Shown here piece by piece: positions 1 through 10,314 of a stretch of DNA of 64,000 nt (position 1 is the first letter of the stretch; the number at the start of each line of letters is the position of its first letter). The notes below the pieces were generated by a model. That model worked only from the letters and a program-made list of their open reading frames with translations. It did no database searches and was not told the origin of the DNA. The translations under genes and the position numbers were made by a program. Source of the DNA: Erigeron canadensis (taxonomy: Eukaryota; Streptophyta; Magnoliopsida; Asterales; Asteraceae); the NCBI RefSeq assembly GCF_010389155.1, contig NC_057767.1, positions 3,331,765-3,395,764 of the forward strand. Reading direction: 5' to 3'.

Positions 1-356
1 AAAGTATGTGAAAAATCAAGAATTAAACATCTATTTATAGGGCTTAATTAGGTTAATCTTAGCTTGGAAAATAAGCAACATAAAGGCTTAAACAAGCCTT
101 CATGTGCCGTCCCCCCTTATGGACTTTAGGTCCAAGTCCATTTTTTGATTTTCACATTTTAATCCTCCTCTTTAATCAATTAAATATAACTAACCCTTTA
201 ATTATGTTTAATTAATCATTTCGTGATCAAACTAATCAATATATTACTTTAATATATCAATTAATATTATCGAGTTACCGTGTTATTTCGTGTGACCCCG
301 TAGGCTTAAATTATTCCCGGACATGTGATTTATAATAAAATGATCACACTCCAACC
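1..356 (-). repeat. 3' LTR of the copia element (partial)
   Basis: Nearly identical, base for base, to 3219-3574, with scattered substitutions. Its outer part lies beyond the window start. The inner terminal dinucleotide is mutated: the expected minus-strand TG reads GG at 356-355, where the other copy keeps TG at 3574-3573. Confidence 0.88.
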
Positions 357-1240
357 GCTCCCACTTGAGCATGTTATTATAAATGCAATAACATTGGTTG
401 GCGTCTAGCAACACTTCAATGTTCCCGGAAATATTTAAGAATAGATTCTTAAATTGCCAAGTTGAAATGATTTAGTCTTTAATATCCCTTTGTTCAGATA
501 CCCTTGTTAATTATGAATATGGATCAATGTCATTTCATAATTTAACGATTATGTTTCTCATTTCTACAATTAATTAAGATTACCAAATTAGTCAAGACAA
601 CTTCTTGAGTTCATTTGAGTGTGGCCACACAAACATCTTCAATTAATTAATGAGGGCGCCAAATGGTATCATACTTCAGTTGCAAATTGAAGGAACAAAT
701 CCTGTATTGACTACAAGTGTCTGACCATGTCGTTTCTTAACATTTCTGAAAATAGCCCTTTATTACTGCCTTGTTCAGGACAGTTAGGAACTATATCAAG
801 AAATGCAATCCACACATGCATAACTCACTTGTATCTCAAGTCAAAGGATAAATAAAGTAACCATTTCACGAATTTCATTTAATGATGCTGATCCATAAAA
901 TGATAATTCGTTCGGTGGGGTAAGTCCAATATTCACCTTTTGAATATCATGTGAGTTTGGTACGATCCACCATCTTCAAAATATTCCCTTAAATATTTTC
1001 ACGAATCTCTCACAATTGTCTTACTTTAATTATATTCCCATATAATTAATCGACAATAGACATTTAGAATATTTAACTAATATTCATGGATTTAAACATG
1101 CAAATATAGGACACAATTATTATAAAAATGAAACCACTTATACCGCGTATAAAAATTCATTTATTGAAAATAACAATTGTTTAACATCTCATTATCCAAA
1201 TACCAATCACAGATTTACATGATATAACTTAGCAATATCT
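357..1240 (-). other. Polypurine tract and untranslated tail of the copia element
   Basis: Minus-strand positions 366-357 read AAGTGGGAGC, which fits a copia polypurine tract just upstream of the 3' LTR. The remainder, up to the polyprotein stop near 1246, is AT-rich and has no sustained reading frame. I see no other gene in it. Confidence 0.6.
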
Positions 1241-1245
1241 AAGAC

Positions 1246-3176
1246 CTAAGCCTTGCCTTCTGCATGCTTGTTGAGCTTTCCATTTGACAATGCCTTTGTA
1301 AAAGGATCCGCCAAATTATAATCTGTGTGAACTTTGAGTAAATTGATTTCACGTGATTCGATTTGCTCTCGAACATAGTGATATCTTCTTTGGTAATGTC
1401 TGACACCTTTTTGAACCCTAGGTTCATTGGCAATGACAATTGCTCCAGAATTGTCACAGTACAAATCCATAGATGTATTATTTGATGGCATCACATCAAG
1501 CCCAGAAATAAACTTTCTGATCCAGACAACTTCCATTGCTGCATCCGAAGCAGCTATATACTCAGACTCTGTAGCAGACATAGCAACAGTAGATTGCTTC
1601 TTGCTCTTCCAATCTACTGCTCCTCCATTCAAAATGAAGACATACCCTGACTGAGACTTGGTATCATCCTTATCAGTCTGAAATCCAGCATCACAGTATC
1701 CAGTGACTTTAAGTTCTTGATCTGGATTTCCTCCATACACCAAAAACAATTCTCTAGTAGCACGCATGTACTTAAGAATGTTTTTCATATCAGTCCAATG
1801 ATCCTCTCTGGGATTTTGCTGATATCGGCTAACTATATTTTGCGCGAACACAACATCAGGTCTAGTGCATCTAACCGCATATATGATAGATCCCATCGCC
1901 GAAGCATAAGGGACTCTCTTCATACGCTCCACCTCTTCAGGTGTAGAAGCACCATTCTTGTTGGATAAATTAAGCCCTTCTTGCATAGGCAAGTTCCCGC
2001 GCTTAGAATTTTCCATCTTGAATCTCTTCAAGATCTTATCTATATAGGCACTTTGACTTAATCCGATCAACCATTTACTTCTATCTCTATAGATTTTGAT
2101 TCCAAGTATGAATGTTGTTTCACCCAAGTCTTTCGTAGCGAAACACTTTCCAAGATAAGATTTAACGTCTTTCAACATTAGAATGTTATTTCCTATTATC
2201 AATATGTCATCGACATACAAGACAAGGAAAGTAACATTACTCCCACTAGCTTTGCGATATACACATGGCTCATCAGGATTCTGAACAAAATCAAACTTTT
2301 TGATCTCTTCATCAAACCTTTTATTCCAACTCCTTGATGCTTGCTTTAGTCCATAAATGGACCTTTGAAGTTTGCATACTTTGTTGGGATATTTAGGATC
2401 GACAAAACCTTCTGGTTGTACCATATAGACTTCCTCGTCTAGAAAACCATTCAAGAAAGCGGTTTTGACATCCATTTGCCATATCTCAAAGTCATAGTAC
2501 GTTGCTATGGCTAACATGATCCTAATAGCTCTAATGTCCGCAACCGGAGAAAAGGTTTCCAAAGAGTTGAGTATAACCTTTCGACACAGGACGAGCTTTA
2601 TAGGTGTGTATATTTCCATCCATGTCGGTCTTCTTCTTGAAGATCCACTTGCACCCAACGGTTCTACCATTTGGTGGAAGATCAACCAAGCTCCAGACTT
2701 GATTGTCTTACATGGATTTTATTTCCACATTCGCAGCTTCAAGCCATTTGTCAGATTCCGGATCTGATAGTGCAACATTGAAATTAGGAGATTCATTCAA
2801 ATCTCCTACCACGTGTTCTTCAGACTCAATCATAAGATTTAATCTATCACGAGCACGTATTGTCCTTGAGGACCTACGAAGTGGAATCGCTTCATCTTCA
2901 ACTTGAAGTTCATCTTGAGATTCATCTCTTTGAACATTCCCCCCCCCCCCCAAGTTGAAGATTGCTAGTATCTTTAGAAGTTGACACATCTTTTTGATGC
3001 TCATCAAGTTCAACAATCCTCCCACTGTCTTCTTGAGATATGAGTTTCTCCTCAAAGAACTCAACATATCGATGAACCTTGACAGTGTTTTTCGTAGGAA
3101 AGTAGAAGTAGTAACCCATCGTTTCCCTTGGGTATCCTACAAAGATGCACTTGACAGAAGAAGGAATTTCGGCCAC
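1246..3176 (-). pseudogene. Copia pol remnant: reverse transcriptase and RNase H
   Basis: The longest open stretch (1246-2685) carries the Ty1/copia reverse transcriptase, with the YVDD catalytic motif near 2206-2217, an upstream YGLKQASR block, and the RNase H region (SATESEYIA near 1550; DLYCDNSGA near 1450-1470). Farther upstream on the minus strand, two overlapping frames (2708-3067 and 2922-3176) hold the region between integrase and RT, including the CIFVGYPRE signature. They are offset from one another at a run of 13 C (2939-2951) and again near 2690-2600. The missing N-terminal half and these frameshifts make this a non-functional relic. Confidence 0.9.
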
Positions 3177-3180
3177 TTCA

Positions 3181-3574
3181 AAGAAAGGAAGAAAAATGAG
3201 AGAATTTGTTTATGTGAAAAATTATGTGAAAAACAAAGAATTAAGCATCTATTTATAGGGCTTAATTAGGTTAACCTTAGCTTGGAAAATAAGCAACATA
3301 AAGGCTTAAACAAGCCTTCATGTGTCGTCCCCCCTTATGGACTTTAGGTCCAAGTCCATTTTTCGATTTTCACATTTTAATCCTCCTTTTTAATCAATTA
3401 AATATAACTAACCCTTTAATTATGTTTAATTAATAATTTCGTGATCAAACTAATCAATATATTACTTCAATATATCAATTAATATTATCGAGTTACCGTG
3501 TCATTTCGTGTGACCCCATAGGCTTAAATTATTCCCGGACATGCAATTTATAATAAAATGATCACACTCCAACA
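3181..3574 (-). repeat. 5' LTR of the copia element
   Basis: Matches 1-356. The right edge is sharp: CCAACA on the plus strand, the complement of a TGTTGG start. The left edge is uncertain because the LTR abuts pol sequence with no visible primer-binding site, consistent with an internal deletion that removed it. Confidence 0.8.
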
Positions 3575-4295
3575 AAAACTACAAGAATATGGCTCGGATT
3601 TGCTAGATAAAGAATTCCGAAGGGCTAGCCACCTGCTTTTTTTCCGGTGATGAAGATCTAGCCGGAGAAGGAGGTTTCGCCGGAAAACATGATAGTGGCG
3701 GGTGATTGTGACGTTGATTAGCGATGGGGGAAGGGGTGGGATATATAAATATATATGTATATACATTATATATAGGGATTTACCGGTGACATACCCACCA
3801 CCTCCATCTCCAGATTCCGGTGATTATGGTGGTGCCGCCCCATCACTACCAGATTCCGGTGGTTTGCTACTACTAGATCGGGTCACCTCATCCTCACCTC
3901 CATCATGATCTGACCACCCTATCACCATCACCACCACCTCCACAAAAATTCAGTCACCCCATCATCACTGTCATCAATACCCGATGGTGGGTTCGATTAA
4001 AAGTGTGTGTGAGATCCAGGCACCAATTTACCACCACCTCCAACATCAGTCCACCCCGATTTCACCACCGTCACAATAATTCATGACCTTTAAAACCAAT
4101 TAGCCCTAAAATCTATATAAGAGTAATATTACAAATATATAGGTTTATTTAGAAAATGATTTTACTATTTTAAAACTAATTAACAATACAGTGACCTAAA
4201 CTAACCTAACAAAATATATGTGGTTCAAAAAATACAATCTAACTCATGTAAAAGTAATTCTAGTAGGAAAAAGTCGTGTTGTTTATGATACAATA
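3575..4295. other. Intergenic, CCA/CAC-rich low-complexity stretch
   Basis: 3780-4080 is rich in CCACC/CATCACC repeats with a repeated CCAGATTCCGGTG unit. Short frames exist but have no recognisable protein and no splice context. It could be a decayed gene edge. Nothing firm is seen. Confidence 0.5.
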
Positions 4296-6617
4296 TTAGG
4301 GGGGACGGAGTGGGCGGGCGGGTAGCAAACTTATGGCTTCATACTGCAGGCTACACCGCCGCCAGTCCCAACGGCTAGCTCCAACGGCATGCTCACAGGG
4401 TTATATACCCGCGGGTGATAAATGAAGAGAGAAGGGGAGCAGTGATCATTTAAGCAGGGTCCACTATAAAATTCCAGCCGTCTTCCTCTCTTTTCTATTG
4501 AATTATATATATATGTGTGTGTGTATGTATATCAGTATATGCATATATATATGGCTGTGTGGCTGTGCTTTTATATGTGTGTGTGTGTTGTAAACACAAA
4601 TAATGGAAGAAGATCAAAGATGATACATGTGTTTTATATATATATATATATATAATTATTAAAAGAGTAGTAATCCAAGCCTTTTAAATACATCTTCAAA
4701 ATCAAACCTATACTAAAAAGTTGCCACATAGGATTTTATTTTACATGACATCTCCATAATTTTTTTTACAATATTTATTTTATTATATGCTAAATTTTAG
4801 AAACAAAGGTATAAAAAAATACAAAAAACTTATTTATAATAATTACATTCAAATCATTTAACTAAATAAGTAATATCTTTTTCTTAACTAATAACTTATT
4901 AATTATTTTTATGTCTCCATTGTGAAGAGGTTGTCGAACTCCACCAAAACCATTCTTTTCTTTTGTATATCGTGGAAGTCAAAAAAATAAAGACAACAAC
5001 TTTTCTTTGTTCAAAGTTGTCGAACAAGAAGAAAAAAATTCAAAGGCTTATTTTGTTTTTCTTAACTCTTGATAAATTAAAGGACAAGCATCCGAATGAC
5101 GTTGGTTGAAATATAATATAGATTTAACGCAATTCAATCCACAACGGTTAAAGGTAATCAAGCTTATCTCTTTATTATTTATGTTAATTAATTGTATGTT
5201 ATACGTGATTTATTTTTCGCTCCATTTATTCGTGATTATTACATATTATGTTTGTCATGACAATTTTGAATTACTATAAAACTGCTACGTACAACACCCA
5301 ATGACAAGTAAATAATTATTTTGATATCACGTCTCATCTCTCATTACAAAACTCTATATATACAAAATTAAAAATTAAAAAACCAAATCCCGTATATTAA
5401 GAAAAAACCCGTATACTAGAAATGAAAACATTGCATCCAATTGTTTATTATTATATTTCATATTCCGTATAAAAATAATAATACATTTATATGATCATAT
5501 TCAAATTTTGCAGGCAAAATATTAAGGATAGTAACAAATATTATAAATCTTGACAGTATATATATTATTCTGATCTGAATAAATCTAAACATAAAATATA
5601 TATCAAATATCTCAAGTTTAGCGATTTCATTTGATTTCTTTTCGTTCTTTTTGAGAAATCCGTCTAACACAATGACTTCTAATCGGTCCACAACAATGTA
5701 AGTTCTTTCCATGATGATAATTTAATGTAATATCTTGATTGCTATCTAAATTTTATTTAAACTTTTAATAAGTATAATGACTCTTTATTATGAAAACTAA
5801 GTTACTATCTTCATATGAATTGGTTTTTAACTCTTTTGGATATATCTTTAATTATGATCGTCTTTGAGCTTTTAATAGATGTTTGGTTTGTTGATGCGCA
5901 ATATGTAGGTTAATTCGTTTCTTTTATGGGTAGTGATTTGTTTTAAAAAAGACATGAGTTAACAGTTATTTCTTATCTAATACGATGCTAGGAGCAAATA
6001 CGCAGACACAAGATACCGTCAACCTTGTTCAAACTAATCCTCACGATCCAGGTAGGAAAGCAACACCATTAGGTCTCTGATGAATATGTTCAGTTGAGTA
6101 TATAATCTTTTGTCAATATTAAAAATTTTGAAAAATCAATTAAACATTTGCACGTCGTGCGGGTAAAAAACCTAGTATATATATATGTATGTATATTGTA
6201 TATATCAATCGATTGAGTGTGTGGCTGTGTGTTTGTGGGAAGAAGATAACTTGCAGACACTTTTTTCTTTATTACTCGTATATTATTATTATTATTTTCA
6301 AAACAAACCCTATAATATTACATATATACAAGTTTAGTGATTTACTTTTATAAGTTTAGATTAATTATTATTGAAATAAGTTTGTTTGTATTTAAAAGTG
6401 TTTTAATTTTTAAATAAGTTGTTTATATAAAATTGTTTAGTTTTTAATTTTGAAAAGAAAAAATAAATTTGGGAGGGTTGAAAATTTATGGAGCACCAAT
6501 AAAAATAGTTGGGAGGGTTGGTTGGGAGGGTTGAAAGATTAAATTGAGTTGTAAGTGTATTATTGGTGGATTTTGGGAGGATTGATAAATTTATACTCCT
6601 CCACTCCGCCCCCCCTT
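4296..6617. mobile_element. Terminal-inverted-repeat element, about 2.3 kb, with nested Helitron
   Basis: The left end reads TTAGGGGGGACGGAGTGG. The right end (6599-6617) is its inverted complement with small changes. Outer parts of the interior match a shorter copy at 51016-51532, including the GC-rich block after the left end and the AT-rich block before the right end. No transposase frame is seen, so this is a non-autonomous element. No clear target duplication was found, which leaves the superfamily open. Confidence 0.6.
4702..6175 (+). mobile_element. Helitron-like insertion (3' end clear, 5' end uncertain)
   Basis: The 3' end shows the Helitron signature: a perfect GCACG-T-CGTGC hairpin at 6150-6160 followed 11 bases later by CTAG (6172-6175) and then a T. 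The 5' TC is placed at 4702 only because it follows an A and resembles other Helitron starts. No helicase frame is visible. A short exon-like stretch near 5985-6060 could be captured sequence. Confidence 0.5.
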
Positions 6618-8204
6618 ACACCTGCAATGCTAAGAATGTATTAACGTAGCTGTTATCATTACACACAAATTGAAAAAAGATCTTCTCACACCTTACGATC
6701 TCTTTTAGGTACATAGATACTTGGAGCATTTTTTATGGTAGTTTTTAAAAAAAATTTGTAAAGCTTTTCATTGTTTAAAAAAGTTTTTGTATCATTTTTT
6801 TTATTGGAGTGAAAAGCTTTTTATCAATAGTTTGACAATCTTCAAGTCTTTGAAGAAATATGACACTCTCTCTCTTCTTAGTTTTGTTATTAAACAATAT
6901 TTGAAATACTTTTTTTTTTTACTTTTCCCATTGGAGCAATAATTTGATCAAAAGCTTTTTATAAAAAGCATTTAACAAAGCATGACCATTGGAGATGCTC
7001 TTAAAGCCATGAGTAAAACGTAGTCAGGTTTGGATTAGTAAACACTTTAGTTTCTAAAAACAGAAGTTATGAGTTTGATTCTGATCCAATACAAAAGCCG
7101 GAAGTACTTTTTAACCATTTAGGTAGAACGGTAAGCAACCTCTCTATCTAAGTAGAAGAAATGTCATCTTAACTTCCTGCATATATCGTTTTAAAGCCAC
7201 CAGTAACGACTAAGGTGGTTTAATGATAAATTTTGCTTTTCTTTAGTCGCAAATATTGGTAACTTACTGACGGTAAGTATATTGTAGAATGAAATTTAAA
7301 TTTAATCCCTTTGTTGAGAAACCATTATCATTCCGATGTTTGGAGGAAAACTCGCTCCAACCTATCATAAAGAAAAATTAATAAGGTATTAGATATTAAG
7401 GTATTCCATCAAAGATCGATTAGATTTCTTGTTATATATATATAAGTTTAGGTTTTGTTCGATTATTTGGGAGGATTGAACTTTTTCAATGTAATGTAAT
7501 TAGTTTGCCTGTATTATTGTTGCCACTTTTTTATTGTGTAAGTTAACATTTAAATGTGAACAAAAGTTTTTTTATTTTTTTATTTTTCAAAAAATGTAAA
7601 TAATTATTTTGGAAGGAACAAACAAATATATATATAATCCAACTTATCTTTTGCTAAAAAGAGCTTTCCATTCATTGTACTGTACACACCTACCATTTGT
7701 CATTTCTCAATAAATAACAAAAAAGAAAAAAAATAATAATAAAAAAAATCCTTTTATATCATATAAACCCCCAAAACCCCCCACACCCTCCATGCCACAC
7801 ACCACCACGTCACCCGCCTGAAACCACCACCCTCATTTACCTAAAACCACCGTTTTCACCGATCATTAAACGTCCATCATCAGAATCTTCAAAATGTATG
7901 TCAGTATATATAATATATATATATATATTGTATTTCTGTATGTATTTAATATTGTTTATAATCTTTTAGTTTAATACCCATCAACTAAAACCCCATAATA
8001 ATGCACCAATTTTGTAATATGGGTCTCTGTTTTATATATAAAAAAAAGTTATCATTTTTATAAACGGGTATTGGGTAGAAATGGGTGTTTTATATTTAAT
8101 TTAGCCTAATGTTTTGTTATTACTTGTATTATGAAATGATCATGCCTTTTTGTGTTTTGTGTTGAATCTTGTGGTTTAATGCTTATAGATTAATGAATAA
8201 ATAT
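6618..8204. other. Intergenic AT-rich DNA; possible 5' region of gene A at its end
   Basis: No coding frame. 7100-7160 resembles a short piece of the local SINE family (the segment describing AACC..TAGGTAGAAC). 7745-7900 has a TATA-like stretch followed by C-rich, CCACC-rich sequence like a plant 5' UTR, ending before a GTATGT, and could be a non-coding first exon of the gene at 10315. That link is inference. Confidence 0.4.
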
Positions 8205-8989
8205 TACTTTCGTCCCAAAATAAGTGTCCCCTCGATAATTATTACGGCTTACTTTTTATGACCAATGTGGTTTTTTACCAACAAGGAGTTAGCCTAGTGG
8301 TAAGGCAAATACTTGATGACCGTAAGGTCTCAGGTTCAATCCCCGCTGGGCACAAAAAATAATTCCTTTTAAGGTAACCATTACCAATGAAGCCTAGACC
8401 ATATGTAAAGTTTAAATACACGGGATCATGTGGGGATTAGATTGGAGGTATTGTACCGGTATCATATGGGTCATGCGGGTGAGTCGTTATCCAATTGTGG
8501 TACCGGGCTAGGGTTCCCCCATTACCCTTATTTTTTGTTTTGCGGTTTTTGCGTTGTCCACTGATCAAAAACACACTGTTGTAGAGTGTCATTGTTGCTA
8601 CTTATCTTTGATGAACATGATAATTTTACTAATTTACCATTTGACCACCTGTGAAAAGGGTAATCGTTGCAACTTCCCTTTTACGTAAGTAACAATTTTA
8701 TCGTTATAGCATTTGTTTGACGAATAAAAACACAGGGAGAAGTTACTATTTTCGCACTGAATGAAAACATGTTGTTGAAAAGTGTAAGTGTTACGACTTA
8801 CCTTTTTAGGAAAGCGTCAGTTTTCGGGTTTATGCTTCCTGAGTTTTGTGATACTAAGCTCATTTAGGGGTAAACGGTACTATCTGAAACACAATATGTT
8901 ATATTGAACATTTATAGAAAAAAAGGATAAATATGTTCGTACGTGCAAAATAGTAAGGGGATACTTATTTTGGGACGGTTGAAGTAGTA
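8205..8989. mobile_element. Stowaway-like (Tc1/mariner type) MITE
   Basis: The left end near 8207 carries GTCCCAAAATAAGTGTCCCC. The inverted counterpart occurs at 8957-8975 with few mismatches. TA dinucleotides lie at both edges. This is the common plant Stowaway end motif. At about 785 bp it is long for the class because a SINE lies inside it. Confidence 0.6.
8280..8535 (+). repeat. tRNA-derived SINE
   Basis: Pol III-type internal boxes are visible: an A-box-like TAGCCTAGTGGTAAGG near 8290 and a B-box GGTTCAATCCC near 8332, followed by a non-tRNA body of about 190 bp ending near a T-rich stretch. It does not fold into a full tRNA, so I call a SINE and not a tRNA gene. It lies inside the Stowaway-like element. 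Confidence 0.65.
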
Positions 8990-9054
8990 TGATATGTTAT
9001 TGAAATCAATGTGAGTAAAAACTTGATAGCATGTGCTGGTAGATTGGGTAAAAC

Positions 9055-9539
9055 CTAAGTAGTTAAGGACCAAAATTTCGGTGTTTCGGTCAAGCACTGG
9101 TATTTGAAATATCGGTTATTTCAGTGGTATTTCGGTAACCTTAATAGTATGAAAAATATTATATATAATTATATATATACCAAAAAGATTGCAATTATAC
9201 ACACAAATAGCAATAATATTAAGTTACTACTCAATCTAAATGTCAAAGTCAAACTTAAAAGTGTCAATATTTGAAAGATTAGTGTTAATACTTGAAAAAT
9301 TGAGTGTTTATTATGTTGTTTGTTAGTTTGGACAAAAATAATTTAACAAAAAATAATAAAAATCTGAAAACTGGTATACCACCGAAATTTCACCGATTTC
9401 GGTGAAATTTCAGTAAATTTCACCGAAAATCTCGGTTCCGAAATTTTGGACAACAATCTATACCGGTATACCAGTGGAGGACCAAAAACCGAAATACCAC
9501 CGGTATACCACTGGTATACCACTGAAATTGACTACATAG
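9055..9539. mobile_element. hAT-like MITE, copy 1, with 8-bp target duplication
   Basis: Ends are CTAAGTAGTTAA (left) and, inverted, CTATGTAGTCAA (right). The element is flanked on both sides by GGTAAAAC (9047-9054 and 9540-9547), an exact 8-bp target duplication, as expected for hAT elements. The body is rich in repeated TTTCGGT and GGTATACCA motifs. A second copy in inverted orientation is at 38125-38485. Confidence 0.82.
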
Positions 9540-10314
9540 GGTAAAACACATTTCTGTGATCTTAAGTGATGACATTGAATGAGTCTTTAAGGGGTGTTTG
9601 CAATTGCGTTTGTAATTACAGATTTTAGATTTTGAAGACAGGATTTTGAGAAATCGTGTCTTAACTTGTGTTTTTCAAAATTGTTTATGTGTTTTCTCAT
9701 CAAGATAATGCATATCATCACTTTTTTTTGAAGAGTTTGCCAACCACTATCTTTTGACTATTTGCCGTCTCAAAACATCTAGTATTAGATATCGCTTCGT
9801 GTGTCTATTTCTTGAACTAATTGTATAATTGGGTGTTTAGTTCTTGTATGCTCTTTTTGCACCATATGCAAGACTTTAACTCTGAATGCAGCATTATGCC
9901 TTAATACATTCAATATGCATCAATTTAAATCCTCATAATGTTTCTTGATGTTCTGTAAATATAAGGTATCAAATATTAATCTGACTCTTTAGTTATGGAT
10001 GACTTGAATGTTATAGTTTAAAGCTTTAAATGATGCCTTGGATGAGTCTTCTTCTGGTGCTGTTTGGGGGTATTAAATGGTTTGCAGGCTGAAAATGGGG
10101 GATGGTCAGGTTATAATAAACCTGGCCCTTTTATTAAATGGGTTACCTGTGTCAATCCCTGACCGGAGCTCATTTAACCTAACTCTGACTCCTTTTTTTG
10201 TGACGGGACAGTGTCATGTCAGGAGTTGCTCTCCCTATTTGATGCTTAATATTGGTTTTGTGTCTATCTTTTTGCTACTAAATGCTGTCTTGTTTGATTG
10301 CAGACTGTTAAAAG
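9540..10314. other. Upstream/intronic region of gene A
   Basis: No sustained frame. A good acceptor (TGATTGCAG ending near 10302) lies just before the start codon at 10315, so the coding exon is probably preceded by an intron and a non-coding exon farther upstream. Confidence 0.45.

Larger units (their letters stand above)
1..3574 (-). mobile_element. Ty1/copia LTR retrotransposon, internally deleted, cut by window edge
   Basis: Two direct copies of an LTR (1-356 and about 3181-3574) bracket the second half of a copia polyprotein read on the minus strand. On that strand the upstream LTR begins TGTTGGAGTGTG, a typical plant copia start. The downstream LTR is preceded by a purine-rich tract (positions 357-366) where a polypurine tract belongs. 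Gag, protease and the integrase core are missing: the upstream LTR lies directly against the C-terminal end of the integrase region. Frameshifts are present, so the copy is dead. The downstream LTR runs off the window, so full LTR length and target duplication cannot be read. Confidence 0.9.

Noticed and set aside
8284..8350. Possible tRNA gene (A- and B-box motifs)
   Set aside because: The sequence does not close an acceptor stem and is followed by a SINE-type body; the other SINEs here show the same boxes with target duplications.
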